64,000 nucleotides of DNA, taken from assembly GCF_002208095.1 (NCBI RefSeq), contig NZ_CP017990.1:2294001-2358000 (forward strand), given 5' to 3'. Source of the DNA: Enterobacter cloacae complex sp. ECNIH7 (GTDB lineage Bacteria; Pseudomonadota; Gammaproteobacteria; Enterobacterales; Enterobacteriaceae). The position numbers were made by a program, and so were the translations under genes. The notes beneath the pieces were generated by a model. The model had not been told where the DNA came from. It worked only from the letters and a program-made list of their open reading frames with translations, and did not search any database. Of the stretch, positions 34,921 through 44,417 are shown one piece after another. Each line of letters starts with the position of its first letter. The stretch's first letter is position 1.

Positions 34921-35041
34921 ATTCAATTAACCTTCCATGTAATTGCACTTGAAAATATTCACGTCAGAAAATAATAACCTTGATAATAATATGGTCAATT
35001 CGATTACTGTTTCTGGTTGTAACTTATCCAGACCAGGCTGG

Positions 35042-35072
35042 CTGGATGGTTTGGTCTCCCAATGCCATCCAG
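35042..35072. other. Hairpin in the gap between hcp and paaZ
   Basis: CTGGATGG (35042-35049) pairs with CCATCCAG (35065-35072). The region after it on the plus strand is T-rich, but the paaZ transcript runs on the minus strand, where no T-run follows. It may mark an insertion boundary or be a poor paaZ terminator. Confidence 0.35.
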
Positions 35073-35120
35073 TTTATGTTTTCTCTTAACGCAACACATC
35101 TGCGGATTAAGAGTTAAGGC

Positions 35121-37166
35121 TCAAGATAAAATATCACCCTGCTGGCGCGCCACCAGCGTCAGGATGGAGTAGAGCGCCACGGCCTGCTGGTGCTGATTGA
35201 AGATCTCAACCGCCCATTCCACCACGCCGGTCGGTTTTTCCTCGGCGGTACGCTGTTTCTTCAGCGTTTTACGCTTGCAGGTCAGACGCACCTGTATGGT
35301 ATCGCCAGGCTTAACCGGCTCGATAAAGCGCAGGTTCTCCATGCCGTAGTTAGCAATAACCGGCCCGACGCCCGCATCAACAAACAGTCCCGCGGCGGCG
35401 GAGATCAGGAAGTAGCCGTGCACCACGCGCTCGCCAAAGATCGACTCTGCCGCGCCGATCTTGTCCATATGGGCGTAGAAGTGGTCCCCGCTCAGGCAGG
35501 CAAAGTTCACAATGTCCGCTTCCGTGAGGGTGCGGCGCGGCGTCAGGAGGCTATCGCCCGGCTGTAACTCCTCGAAGTATTTGCGGAACGGATGCACGCG
35601 ATCTTCCTGCACCGCTGCGCCACGCACCCACTGTTTGCCAATGGCGGCCAGCATCGTCGGGCTGCCCTGAATCGCGGTGCGCTGCAGGTAGTGCTTCACT
35701 GCGCGCAGGCCGCCCAGCTCTTCGCCGCCGCCCGCGCGGCCCGGGCCGCCGTGCACCAGCTGAGGCAGCGGGGAGCCGTGGCCGGTAGACTCTTTTGATG
35801 ATTCCTCGTTAAGGATCTGAATGCGCCCGTGGGCGCGCGCCGCGCCGGCAATAAACTGGCGGGCAATCGCCGAATCGGCGGTGACCAGCGTACCCGCCAG
35901 GCTGCCGCCGCCCGCGCGGGCAAGCTGCATCGCGTTGCGTGCGTTGCGATACGGCATCAGCGTCGCAACCGGGCCGAAGGCTTCGGTTGAGTGCACCGCC
36001 GGGGTTTCGTCCGGCTGCGGGCAGAACAGCAGGGTCGGCGGGAAGAACGCGCCCGGGGCCTGTAGATCCGCTTTGCCACCCAGACGGATCTGGCAGCCAG
36101 CGGCGATCAGCCGATCCACTTTCTCCTGCACGTCCGCCCGCTGTTCGGCGTTGACCAGCGCCCCCATCTTCACCCCTTCCTGCGCCGGGTCGCCCACCAC
36201 CACTTTTTCCAGGCGGGCAATCAGCGCCTGGCTCACCGCGTCAATCTGGCTCTGCGGGACGATAATGCGGCGAATGGCCGTACATTTTTGCCCGGCTTTA
36301 GCGGTCATCTCGCGAACCACTTCCCGGACGAACAGCGCAAAGTCCGGCTGGTCCGGCGTGACGTCTTCCCCCAGCACGCAGCAGTTCAGGGAGTCGGCCT
36401 CCATGGTGAACGGAATCGAATTCGCCACGATATTCGGGTGCACGCGCAGGCTTTGCCCGGTGCTGGCAGAGCCGGTAAAGGTCACCACGTCCTGGCTGTC
36501 GAGCTGGTCGAGCAGATCCCCCGCGCCGCCGCAGATCAGGCTGATGGCGCCGTCCGGCACCAGTCCGCTGTCCACGATGGATCTCACCATCGCCTGCGTC
36601 ACCTGCGCGGTCGCGGTAGCGGGTTTGATAATGGCGGGCATGCCGGCAAGCCAGGTCGGCGCCAGCTTTTCCAGCATCCCCCAGCAGGGGAAGTTAAAGG
36701 CGTTGATGTGCACCGCCACCCCGGATTTGGAGGTGAGGACGTGGCGCGCCGCAAAGCCGCCTTCTTTCGACAGCGGGATTAACTCATCTTCCGGCCACAG
36801 CGTGTCATCCGGCAGCTCGCGACTGCCCAGGCTGGCGTAAGTGAAGAGGGTGCCGATGCCGCCTTCAATATCCACCCAGCTGTCCGCCTTCGTCGCGCCC
36901 GTCTGGGCTGACAGGGCATAGAACGTCTCTTTCTCGCTAAGCAGGTGCTTTGCCACCGCCTTCAGCATGGCCGCACGTTCGATAAAGGTCATCTCGTGAA
37001 GCGCTTCACCGCCGCGCTCAATCGCATAGCGACGGGCGGCCGCCATGTCCAGCCCTTCGCTGGTCACGCTCCACAGGGCTTCGCCACTGATGGCGTGATG
37101 AATAGTGCGTTCGCGGCCCCGGCCAGACTGCCAGGTACCGGACACGAAGCTGGCTAACTGCTGCAT
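35121..37166 (-). CDS. paaZ: PaaZ, oxepin-CoA hydrolase / 3-oxo-5,6-dehydrosuberyl-CoA semialdehyde dehydrogenase
   Basis: A 681-residue fusion protein, the same length as E. coli PaaZ (MaoC). The N-terminal aldehyde dehydrogenase (about 1-510) includes [10 protein letters not shown], the catalytic Glu in TMEADSLN and Cys in [10 protein letters not shown]. The C-terminal R-specific enoyl-CoA hydratase-like (MaoC) domain (about 530-681) opens the oxepin ring. The two activities act one after the other on the phenylacetate pathway. It is divergent from paaA; both promoters carry PaaX-like boxes. In E. coli paaZ is next to tynA; here an hcp module lies between them. Confidence 0.96.
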   Translation of the reverse strand: MQQLASFVSGTWQSGRGRERTIHHAISGEALWSVTSEGLDMAAARRYAIERGGEALHEMTFIERAAMLKAVAKHLLSEKETFYALSAQTGATKADSWVDIEGGIGTLFTYASLGSRELPDDTLWPEDELIPLSKEGGFAARHVLTSKSGVAVHINAFNFPCWGMLEKLAPTWLAGMPAIIKPATATAQVTQAMVRSIVDSGLVPDGAISLICGGAGDLLDQLDSQDVVTFTGSASTGQSLRVHPNIVANSIPFTMEADSLNCCVLGEDVTPDQPDFALFVREVVREMTAKAGQKCTAIRRIIVPQSQIDAVSQALIARLEKVVVGDPAQEGVKMGALVNAEQRADVQEKVDRLIAAGCQIRLGGKADLQAPGAFFPPTLLFCPQPDETPAVHSTEAFGPVATLMPYRNARNAMQLARAGGGSLAGTLVTADSAIARQFIAGAARAHGRIQILNEESSKESTGHGSPLPQLVHGGPGRAGGGEELGGLRAVKHYLQRTAIQGSPTMLAAIGKQWVRGAAVQEDRVHPFRKYFEELQPGDSLLTPRRTLTEADIVNFACLSGDHFYAHMDKIGAAESIFGERVVHGYFLISAAAGLFVDAGVGPVIANYGMENLRFIEPVKPGDTIQVRLTCKRKTLKKQRTAEEKPTGVVEWAVEIFNQHQQAVALYSILTLVARQQGDILS

Positions 37167-37209
37167 CGCTTATCTCCAAGTGTTACGTAATTTACTCATT
37201 AATAGTTTG

Positions 37210-37224
37210 ATCATGAATCATAAA
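37210..37224. promoter_or_regulatory. PaaX-like operator, paaZ side
   Basis: ATCATGAATCATAAA matches the reverse complement of the reported PaaX consensus WWTRTGATTCGYGWT at 14 of 15 positions. It lies 44 bases upstream of the paaZ start. PaaX represses both paaZ and paaA promoters in E. coli and is released by phenylacetyl-CoA. Confidence 0.6.
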
Positions 37225-37426
37225 AAGCAAGCTGAGTTTTAATGAATTGTTAACATTGTGATCCGGCCTGATGAATTGCAGCGCGCAAAGCGGCTGCTTA
37301 GATGGCTTGCAGTAAAAGCCTTGCGAGCAACATCACAAAACCAGGAAACAATTCTTGGGGTTATATTTAACCTTTGTGTAACTTTTAAAAAACAAAGTGA
37401 TTCAACATTACGCTTTAAGTTGCAAA

Positions 37427-37441
37427 CTAACGAATCATAAA
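37427..37441. promoter_or_regulatory. PaaX-like operator, paaA side
   Basis: CTAACGAATCATAAA matches the reverse complement of WWTRTGATTCGYGWT at 13 of 15 positions. It ends nine bases before the GTG start of paaA. A TGATTC half-site at 37398-37403 is oriented oppositely and could form a wider inverted pair. Confidence 0.5.
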
Positions 37442-37450
37442 GGTGACGAC

Positions 37451-38380
37451 GTGACGCAAGAACAACGGTTTGAGCAGCGCATAGCGCAGGAGACGGCGAT
37501 TGAGCCTCAGGACTGGATGCCTGACGCCTACCGTAAGACGTTGATCCGTCAGATTGGTCAGCATGCGCACTCCGAAATTGTCGGCATGCTGCCGGAAGGG
37601 AACTGGATTACCCGCGCGCCGACGCTGCGCCGAAAAGCGATCCTGCTGGCGAAAGTGCAGGACGAAGCCGGGCACGGGCTCTACCTCTACAGCGCGGCGG
37701 AAACGCTGGGCTGCGCGCGGGAAGACATCTACCAGAAGATGCTCGACGGCAGGATGAAATACTCCTCCATCTTCAACTATCCGACCCTGAGCTGGGCCGA
37801 TATCGGCGTGATCGGCTGGCTGGTGGACGGCGCCGCTATCGTCAACCAGGTGGCGCTGTGCCGGACCTCCTACGGTCCGTATGCCCGCGCGATGGTGAAA
37901 ATCTGTAAAGAAGAGAGCTTCCACCAGCGTCAGGGCTTTGAGGCCTGCATGGCGCTGGCGCAGGGCAGCGAGGCCCAGCGCCAGATGCTGCAGGACGCCA
38001 TCAACCGCTTCTGGTGGCCCGCGCTGATGATGTTCGGGCCGAACGACGACAACTCGCCGAACAGCGCCCGCAGTCTGGCCTGGAAAATCAAACGCTTCGG
38101 CAATGACGAACTTCGCCAGCGCTTTGTCGACAACACGGTGCCGCAGGTAGAGATGCTGGGCATGACGGTGCCCGATCCCGACCTGCGTTTGGATGAAGAG
38201 AGCGGTCATTATCGCTTCGGCGAGATTGACTGGCACGAGTTTGACGAGGTCATTAACGGGCGCGGCATCTGCAACCACGAACGCCTGGCCGCGAAACGTA
38301 AAGCCTGGGAAGAGGGGGCGTGGGTGCGCGAAGCCGCACTGGCGCACGCGGAAAAACAACACGCCCGCAAAGTGGCTTAA
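37451..38380 (+). CDS. paaA: PaaA, catalytic subunit of phenylacetyl-CoA 1,2-epoxidase
   Basis: A 309-residue di-iron ferritin-like oxygenase subunit, the same length as E. coli PaaA. Metal ligands are visible in the QDEAGH and CKEESFHQ helices. With PaaB, PaaC and PaaE it inserts one oxygen atom into the ring of phenylacetyl-CoA to give the 1,2-epoxide. The start is GTG at 37451, giving [14 protein letters not shown], which aligns with E. coli; an upstream ATG is not supported. It is the first gene of the paaABCDEFGHIJK operon and is divergent from paaZ. Confidence 0.96.
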   Translation: MTQEQRFEQRIAQETAIEPQDWMPDAYRKTLIRQIGQHAHSEIVGMLPEGNWITRAPTLRRKAILLAKVQDEAGHGLYLYSAAETLGCAREDIYQKMLDGRMKYSSIFNYPTLSWADIGVIGWLVDGAAIVNQVALCRTSYGPYARAMVKICKEESFHQRQGFEACMALAQGSEAQRQMLQDAINRFWWPALMMFGPNDDNSPNSARSLAWKIKRFGNDELRQRFVDNTVPQVEMLGMTVPDPDLRLDEESGHYRFGEIDWHEFDEVINGRGICNHERLAAKRKAWEEGAWVREAALAHAEKQHARKVA

Positions 38381-38391
38381 GAGGAATCACG

Positions 38392-38679
38392 ATGAGCAAC
38401 GTCTACTGGCCGCTGTACGAAGTGTTCGTACGCAGCAAACAAGGGTTATCCCACCGTCACGTGGGCAGTCTGCATGCCGCCGACGATCGCATGGCGCTGG
38501 AAAATGCGCGCGACGCCTACACCCGCCGCAGCGAAGGGTGTTCTATCTGGGTGGTTAAGGCGAGCGAGATTGTCGCCTCCCAGCCGGAAGAGAGCGGTGA
38601 GTTCTTCGACCCGGCGGAAAGCAAGGTTTACCGCCACCCGACATTCTACACCATCCCCGACGGCATCGAGCATATGTGA
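38392..38679 (+). CDS. paaB: PaaB, epoxidase subunit
   Basis: A 95-residue small subunit of the phenylacetyl-CoA epoxidase, as in E. coli. It contains the conserved YEVFVRSKQGLSHRHVGSLH region in its first 35 residues and ends IPDGIEHM. It bridges the PaaAC heterodimers and is required for activity. It starts 11 bases after paaA with AGAGGAATCACG before the ATG. Confidence 0.96.
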   Translation: MSNVYWPLYEVFVRSKQGLSHRHVGSLHAADDRMALENARDAYTRRSEGCSIWVVKASEIVASQPEESGEFFDPAESKVYRHPTFYTIPDGIEHM

Positions 38680-38687
38680 GGCAAAGA

Positions 38688-39434
38688 ATGAATTCAGTGA
38701 CTGCCTATGCCCTGCGTCTGGGCGACAACGGTCTGGTGCTTTCCCAGCGTCTCGGCGCCTGGTGCGGCCACGCGCCGGAGCTGGAAATTGACCTCGCGCT
38801 CGCCAATATCGGCCTCGACCTGCTGGGGCAGGCGCGCAATTTCCTGACCTATGCCGCGGAGCGGGAAGGCCAGGGCGATGAAGACACGCTGGCGTTTGGC
38901 CGCGACGAGCGCCAGTTCCGCAATGTGCTGTTGGTGGAGCAGCCGAACGGCAGCTTCGCCGACACGATTGCCCGCCAGTACCTGATGGATGCCTGGAACG
39001 TGGCGCTGTATGAACGCCTGACCCAAAGCCGCGACGGACAGCTTGCCGCCATTGCCGCCAAAGCGATTAAAGAGGCGCGCTACCACCTGCGCTTCAGCCG
39101 CGGCTGGCTGGTGCGTCTGGGCGACGGGACCGAAACGTCCGCGCAAAAAATGCAGCAGGCTATCAACAACTTGTGGCGTTTTACGGCCGAGCTGTTTGAA
39201 GCTGATGACGTCGAACGGGAGCTGATTGAGTCCGGCGTGGCGGTTGACCCGCGCCTCCTGCGTCAGCCATGGGAAAGCGAAGTGTATGCCGGTCTGAATG
39301 AAGCCTGCCTGCAGGTGCCCGCCGAGGTGGCGTACCGCACCGGGGGCAAGCAGGGGCTGCATACCGAACATCTGGGCCCGATGCTGGCGGAAATGCAGTA
39401 TCTCCAGCGCGCGTATCCCGGTCAGCAGTGGTAA
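38688..39434 (+). CDS. paaC: PaaC, structural subunit of the epoxidase
   Basis: A 248-residue ferritin-like subunit that lacks the di-iron site and pairs with PaaA. It matches E. coli PaaC in length and at LGDNGLVLSQRLGAWCGHAPELE and HTEHLGPMLAEMQYLQR. The ATG at 38688 is eight bases after the paaB stop; the upstream codons open in frame from 38676 but lack a matching N terminus. Confidence 0.95.
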   Translation: MNSVTAYALRLGDNGLVLSQRLGAWCGHAPELEIDLALANIGLDLLGQARNFLTYAAEREGQGDEDTLAFGRDERQFRNVLLVEQPNGSFADTIARQYLMDAWNVALYERLTQSRDGQLAAIAAKAIKEARYHLRFSRGWLVRLGDGTETSAQKMQQAINNLWRFTAELFEADDVERELIESGVAVDPRLLRQPWESEVYAGLNEACLQVPAEVAYRTGGKQGLHTEHLGPMLAEMQYLQRAYPGQQW

Positions 39435-39445
39435 AGGAGAACGCT

Positions 39446-39943
39446 ATGCAACGCCTCGTCGACATCGCGCCCGCGCAAATCCCACAGATCTGGGCGCTGT
39501 TAAGCCAGATCCCCGATCCGGAAGTGCCGGTATTAACCATCACCGATTTAGGCATGGTGCGCAGCGTGAAGGCGCAGGGGGAAGGCTGGGTCATTGGCTT
39601 CACGCCAACCTACTCGGGCTGTCCGGCAACGGAACACCTGCTGGGGGCGATCCGCGACGCGATGACCGCGAACGGCTTTACCCCGGTACACATTGTGCTC
39701 CAGCTTGAACCCGCCTGGACCACCGACTGGATGACCGCCGACGCGCGCGAGCGCCTGCGGGCGTACGGCATCAGTCCGCCCGTAGGGCATAGCTGTCACG
39801 CGCACGCGCCTTTGGAGGTGAGCTGTCCGCGCTGCGCCAGCACCGATACCTCGCTTATCAGTGAATTTGGCTCGACGGCCTGCAAAGCGCTCTACCGCTG
39901 CAACACCTGCCGCGAGCCCTTCGACTATTTCAAATGTATTTGA
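39446..39943 (+). CDS. paaD: PaaD, iron-sulfur assembly protein for the epoxidase
   Basis: A 165-residue protein with an N-terminal MIP18/SufT-like domain (IPDPEVPVLTITDLGMV, TPTYSGCPATE) and a C-terminal four-cysteine zinc-ribbon-like region (CPRCAS and CNTC). It is needed for epoxidase function and probably helps mature the 2Fe-2S cluster of PaaE. It has AAAGGAGAACGCT before the ATG. Confidence 0.94.
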   Translation: MQRLVDIAPAQIPQIWALLSQIPDPEVPVLTITDLGMVRSVKAQGEGWVIGFTPTYSGCPATEHLLGAIRDAMTANGFTPVHIVLQLEPAWTTDWMTADARERLRAYGISPPVGHSCHAHAPLEVSCPRCASTDTSLISEFGSTACKALYRCNTCREPFDYFKCI

Positions 39944-39950
39944 GGCTGCC

Positions 39951-41021
39951 ATGACAACGTTTCATTCATTAACAGTGGCAAAAGTGGAACCCGAAACCCG
40001 CGACGCGGTGACCATTACCTTTGCGGTGCCGCAGGCGCTGCAGGAGGCCTACCGCTTCCGTCCCGGCCAGCACCTGACGTTAAAAACGAAGCTTGACGGG
40101 GACGAACTGCGCCGCTGCTACTCCATCTGCCGGAGTACCGCCCCGGGCGAAATCAGCGTGGCGGTCAAAGCCATCGACGGCGGGCGCTTTTCCCGCTATG
40201 CGCGGGATGAGATCAAAGCGGGCATGGCCCTGGAGGTGATGGTTCCTCAGGGACAGTTTGGCTACCAGCCGCGGGCTGAACGTGAAGGCCACTATCTGGC
40301 TATTGCGGCAGGCTCCGGGATCACTCCGATGCTGGCGATTATCTCCGCGACGCTGGCAACCGAACCCAACAGCCAGTTCACCCTGATCTACGGCAACCGC
40401 AGCAGCCAGAGCATGATGTTCCGCCAGGCGCTGGCGGACCTGAAGGACAAGTACACGCAGCGGCTGCAGCTGGTCTCTATCTTCAGCCAGGAGCGGCTGG
40501 ACAGCGATCTGCTCTTTGGCCGCATCGACGGTGAAAAGCTGCAGGCGCTGGCGAAAACCCTGATTAACTTCCGCCAGTACGACGAGGCGTTTATCTGCGG
40601 CCCGTCGGCGATGATGGACGACGCGGAAGCGACGCTGAAGGCGCTGGGGATGCCGGACAAATCCATTCACCTTGAGCGCTTTAACACCCCGGGGACCACC
40701 GCTAAACGCGCGGTGCACGTCCAGGCGGAAGGACAGAAAGTGACCTTGCGCCAGGACGGGCGCGATCGTGAAATCACCCTGACGGCGGACGACGAAAGCA
40801 TCCTGGATGCCGCCCTGCGTCAGGGGGCGGATCTTCCGTATGCCTGCAAGGGCGGCGTGTGCGCCACCTGTAAATGCAAAGTGCTGCGCGGGAAGGTGGA
40901 TATGGCGACCAACTACAGCCTGGAGCCGGACGAGCTGGCCGCCGGATACGTGCTGAGCTGCCAGTCGCTGCCGTTAACCGCCGACGTGATTGTCGACTTC
41001 GACGCGAAGGGGATGGCATGA
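39951..41021 (+). CDS. paaE: PaaE, NADPH-dependent ferredoxin reductase of the epoxidase
   Basis: A 356-residue electron-transfer subunit. The FAD-binding segment RRCYSICRS (about residues 50-58), the NADPH-binding GSGITPMLAI, and a C-terminal plant-type 2Fe-2S ferredoxin domain (CKGGVCATCKCKV, then a later LSCQS) are in the usual order. It passes electrons from NADPH to the PaaA di-iron centre. It starts seven bases after paaD and overlaps paaF by four bases. Confidence 0.95.
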   Translation: MTTFHSLTVAKVEPETRDAVTITFAVPQALQEAYRFRPGQHLTLKTKLDGDELRRCYSICRSTAPGEISVAVKAIDGGRFSRYARDEIKAGMALEVMVPQGQFGYQPRAEREGHYLAIAAGSGITPMLAIISATLATEPNSQFTLIYGNRSSQSMMFRQALADLKDKYTQRLQLVSIFSQERLDSDLLFGRIDGEKLQALAKTLINFRQYDEAFICGPSAMMDDAEATLKALGMPDKSIHLERFNTPGTTAKRAVHVQAEGQKVTLRQDGRDREITLTADDESILDAALRQGADLPYACKGGVCATCKCKVLRGKVDMATNYSLEPDELAAGYVLSCQSLPLTADVIVDFDAKGMA

Positions 41022-41785
41022 GCGAACTGACTGTTACCCGTCATGGCCGCGTGCTGCAGCTGACGCTAAACCGTCCGGCGGCGCGCAACGCCCTCAACAA
41101 TGCGCTGTTGACGCAGCTTGCGGAACAGCTGGAGGCCGCGGCTTCTGACATCGAGATTTCCGTCTGCGTGATTTACGGCAGCGAGCGCTGCTTTGCCGCC
41201 GGGGCCGATCTCAACGAAATGGCTGAGAAAGACCTGCCCGCCACGCTGAACGATATTCGCCCGCAGCTGTGGGCGCGGATTAACGCTTTTCCTAAACCGC
41301 TGATTGCCGCCGTGAACGGCTTCGCGCTGGGCGCAGGCTGCGAGCTGGCGCTGCTGTGCGACGCGATCGTTGCTGGCGATAACGCCCGTTTCGGCCTGCC
41401 GGAAATTACGCTGGGCATTATGCCCGGCGCGGGCGGCACCCAGCGTCTTATCCGCAGCGTCGGTAAATCGCTCGCCAGCAAAATGGTGCTGACCGGAGAG
41501 AGTATCTCCGCGCAGCAGGCGCTGAGCGCCGGGCTGGTCAGCGACGTCTTCCCGCCAGCGCTGACGCTGGAGTATGCCCTGAAGCAGGCGGCGCTGATGG
41601 CGCGCCACTCTCCGCTGGCGCTGCAGGCGGCGAAACAGGCGCTGCGCCAGTCTCAGGAGGTGCCGCTCCAGGCAGGTCTGGCCCAGGAGCGTCAGCTGTT
41701 TACGCTGCTTTCTGCCACCGAAGATCGCCGCGAAGGCATCGACGCCTTCTTACAAAAACGCACCCCCGACTTTAAAGGACGCTAA
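41018..41785 (+). CDS. paaF: PaaF, 2,3-dehydroadipyl-CoA hydratase
   Basis: A 255-residue crotonase. The oxyanion-hole regions are AGADLNEM and GFALGAGCELALLCD, and the catalytic glutamates fall in FGLPEITLGIMPGAGG. It hydrates 2,3-dehydroadipyl-CoA to 3-hydroxyadipyl-CoA late in phenylacetate degradation. The ATG overlaps the paaE stop (ATGA). Confidence 0.94.
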   Translation: MSELTVTRHGRVLQLTLNRPAARNALNNALLTQLAEQLEAAASDIEISVCVIYGSERCFAAGADLNEMAEKDLPATLNDIRPQLWARINAFPKPLIAAVNGFALGAGCELALLCDAIVAGDNARFGLPEITLGIMPGAGGTQRLIRSVGKSLASKMVLTGESISAQQALSAGLVSDVFPPALTLEYALKQAALMARHSPLALQAAKQALRQSQEVPLQAGLAQERQLFTLLSATEDRREGIDAFLQKRTPDFKGR

Positions 41786-41787
41786 TT

Positions 41788-42573
41788 GTGGAATTTATTC
41801 TCAGTCATGTTGAGCAGGGCGTAATGACCATTACGCTGAACCGTCCGGAGCGTCTGAACAGCTTTAACGACGTGATGCACCAGCAGCTTGCCGAGTGCCT
41901 GAAACAGGCCGAGCGTGATGACACCGTTCGCTGCCTGCTGATCACCGGGGCGGGACGCGGCTTTTGCGCCGGTCAGGATCTGAACGACCGCAACGTCGAC
42001 CCCAACGGCCCGGCGCCGGATCTGGGGATGTCCGTTGAAACCTTCTATAACCCGCTGGTGCGCCGCCTGGCAAAGCTGCCGAAACCGGTCATTTGTGCCG
42101 TTAACGGCGTGGCGGCAGGCGCGGGGGCCACGCTGGCGCTGGGATGTGACATGGTCATTGCCGCTCGTTCCGCCAGCTTCGTGATGGCCTTCAGCAAGCT
42201 CGGCCTGGTGCCGGACTGCGGCGGCACCTGGCTGCTGCCGCGCGTGGCCGGACGCGCCCGCGCCATGGGGCTGGCGCTGCTCGGCGACAAGCTCAGCGCC
42301 GAACAGGCGCAGGCCTGGGGGATGATCTGGCAGGTGGTGGATGACGAACAGCTCTCCACCACCGCGCAGCAGATGGCGCTGCACTTTGCGTCGCAGCCGA
42401 CCTTCGGGCTGGGGCTGATCAAGCAGGCAATCAATGCAGCGGAAACCAACACCCTGGACGCCCAGCTCGATCTGGAACGCGACTATCAGCGCCTGGCCGG
42501 GCGAAGCGACGATTACCGCGAGGGCGTCAGCGCCTTCCTGGCGAAGCGCGCGCCGAACTTTACGGGGAAATAA
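41788..42573 (+). CDS. paaG: PaaG, 1,2-epoxyphenylacetyl-CoA isomerase
   Basis: A 261-residue crotonase-fold isomerase that converts ring-1,2-epoxyphenylacetyl-CoA to oxepin-CoA and also isomerises a later double bond. GAGRGFCAGQDLNDR and GVAAGAGATLALG form the CoA and oxyanion region, and FSKLGLVPDCGGTWLLPR carries the catalytic aspartate. The start is GTG at 41788, two bases after the paaF stop; no alternative ATG is near. Confidence 0.94.
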   Translation: MEFILSHVEQGVMTITLNRPERLNSFNDVMHQQLAECLKQAERDDTVRCLLITGAGRGFCAGQDLNDRNVDPNGPAPDLGMSVETFYNPLVRRLAKLPKPVICAVNGVAAGAGATLALGCDMVIAARSASFVMAFSKLGLVPDCGGTWLLPRVAGRARAMGLALLGDKLSAEQAQAWGMIWQVVDDEQLSTTAQQMALHFASQPTFGLGLIKQAINAAETNTLDAQLDLERDYQRLAGRSDDYREGVSAFLAKRAPNFTGK

Positions 42574-42574
42574 G

Positions 42575-43999
42575 ATGCTGAACATACGTACTGTCGCCGT
42601 GATCGGCAGCGGCACGATGGGCGCAGGGATTGCCGAAGTCGCCGCCAGCCATGGGCATCAGGTGCTGATCTACGACATCTCCAGCGACGCGATATCGCGG
42701 GCCATCGACGGGATCCGCCAGCGTCTGGCCTCCCGGGTGACGCGCGGAAAACTCTCCGCCGATGCCGGGGGCCAGATCCTCTCCCGGCTGCTTCCGGTCA
42801 CGGATATCGAGGCGCTCGCCGCGGCCGATCTGGTCATAGAAGCGGCCTCCGAGCGTCTGGAGGTGAAAAAGGCGCTGTTTGCTCAGCTGGCTGAGATCTG
42901 CCCGCCGCAGACGGTGCTGACCAGCAATACCTCTTCCATCTCCGTCACGGCGATTGCGGCGGACGTCCACCACCCGGAGCGGGTCGCAGGGCTGCACTTC
43001 TTTAACCCGGCACCGGTGATGAAGCTGGTGGAGGTGGTCAGCGGGCTGGCGACCTCTCCGGAAGTGGCCGACGCGCTGTGCGAGCTGGCGCTGAACTGGG
43101 GCAAACAGCCCGTTCGCTGCCAGTCAACGCCGGGATTCATCGTCAACCGCGTCGCCCGTCCATTCTATTCCGAGGCCTGGCGCGCGCTGGAAGAGCAGGT
43201 CGCCCCGCCGGAGGTGATTGATGCCGCCCTGCGCGACGGCGGCGGTTTCCCGATGGGGCCGCTGGAGCTGACCGACATGATTGGTCAGGACGTGAATTTC
43301 GCGGTGACCTGCTCGGTATTTAACGCCTTCTGGCAGGAGCGTCGTTTTCTGCCTTCGCTGGTCCAGCAGGAGCTGGTGCTGGCGGGAAGGCTGGGCAAAA
43401 AGAGCGGGAAGGGCGTCTACGACTGGCAGGGTGACAAACCCGCCGTGCAGTGGGTGACGGCCGTGAACGACAGCTTCAGCCCGATGCGCGTGGAAAGAAG
43501 ACGTGACGGTGTCACCGAAATTGATGATGTGTACCTGATTGAAACGCAAGGGGAAACCGCCCAGGCGCTGGCGCTGCGGCTCAACGGCCCGGTGGTGGTG
43601 GTGGACCGCATTGAGCGCGACGTGGCGGTGATTGCGTCGGCCGCCAGCAACCCGCACACCGCGACGCAAAAGGCCATCCGCTACCTGCAGCAGCAGGGTA
43701 ACCGGGTGGTGCAAATTGCCGATTATCCCGGCCTGCTGGTCTGGCGCACGCTGGCGATGATTGCCAACGAAGCGCTGGATGCCCTGCAAAAAGGGGTCGC
43801 CAGCGAAAAGGACATCGATACCGCCATGCGCCTGGGCGTGAACTACCCGAGCGGGCCGATCGCCTGGGGCGAACGGCTGGGCTGGCAGCGCCTGCTGACG
43901 CTGCTGGAGAACCTGCAGCGTCATTACGGCGAAGAGCGCTATCGCCCCTGTTCACTGCTGCGCCAGCGCGCGCTTCTGGAGAGTAGCTATGAGTCATAA
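42575..43999 (+). CDS. paaH: PaaH, 3-hydroxyadipyl-CoA dehydrogenase
   Basis: A 474-residue 3-hydroxyacyl-CoA dehydrogenase. The N-terminal NAD motif GSGTMGAGIAE, the catalytic His in AGLHFFNPAP and NRV, and a duplicated C-terminal domain are present. It oxidises (S)-3-hydroxyadipyl-CoA to 3-oxoadipyl-CoA. It begins one base after the paaG stop and overlaps paaI by 11 bases. Confidence 0.95.
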   Translation: MLNIRTVAVIGSGTMGAGIAEVAASHGHQVLIYDISSDAISRAIDGIRQRLASRVTRGKLSADAGGQILSRLLPVTDIEALAAADLVIEAASERLEVKKALFAQLAEICPPQTVLTSNTSSISVTAIAADVHHPERVAGLHFFNPAPVMKLVEVVSGLATSPEVADALCELALNWGKQPVRCQSTPGFIVNRVARPFYSEAWRALEEQVAPPEVIDAALRDGGGFPMGPLELTDMIGQDVNFAVTCSVFNAFWQERRFLPSLVQQELVLAGRLGKKSGKGVYDWQGDKPAVQWVTAVNDSFSPMRVERRRDGVTEIDDVYLIETQGETAQALALRLNGPVVVVDRIERDVAVIASAASNPHTATQKAIRYLQQQGNRVVQIADYPGLLVWRTLAMIANEALDALQKGVASEKDIDTAMRLGVNYPSGPIAWGERLGWQRLLTLLENLQRHYGEERYRPCSLLRQRALLESSYES

Positions 44000-44417
44000 C
44001 GCCTGGCATAACGCCCGCGCGATGTACGAACGGGACGCCTGCGCGCAGGCGATGGGGATGGACATTGTCGACATGGATGAAGGCTACGCGGTGGTGACCA
44101 TGACCATCACCCCGCAGATGCTTAACGGCCACCAAACCTGCCACGGCGGACAGCTTTTTTCGCTGGCAGACACCGCCTTTGCCTACGCCTGCAACAGCCA
44201 GGGGCTGGCGGCGGTAGCCTCAGGCTGCTCGATTGATTTTCTGCGTCCGGGCTTTGCCGGGGACACGCTCACCGCCACCGCGCGGGTGATGCACCAGGGC
44301 AAACTGACCGGCGTGTACGACATTGAAATCCAGAACCAACAACAGAAAACCGTCGCCCTTTTTCGCGGGAAATCTCACCGCATCGGCGGCAGCGTGACAG
44401 GAGAGGCAGATGCGTGA
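43989..44417 (+). CDS. paaI: PaaI, hydroxyphenylacetyl-CoA thioesterase
   Basis: A 142-residue hotdog-fold thioesterase. The segment NGHQTCHGGQLFSLADTAFAYACNS carries the family active-site Asn, Gly and Asp, in parts shorter than 20 residues when read as NGHQTCHGG and LADTAFAYA. It probably hydrolyses dead-end hydroxyphenylacetyl-CoA esters and rescues CoA. Overlaps with paaH and paaJ indicate coupled translation. Confidence 0.94.
   Translation: MSHNAWHNARAMYERDACAQAMGMDIVDMDEGYAVVTMTITPQMLNGHQTCHGGQLFSLADTAFAYACNSQGLAAVASGCSIDFLRPGFAGDTLTATARVMHQGKLTGVYDIEIQNQQQKTVALFRGKSHRIGGSVTGEADA

Noticed and set aside
37427..38362. 311-codon minus-strand open frame across paaA
   Set aside because: Antisense to paaA with shadow-like composition; the divergent gene in this position is paaZ.
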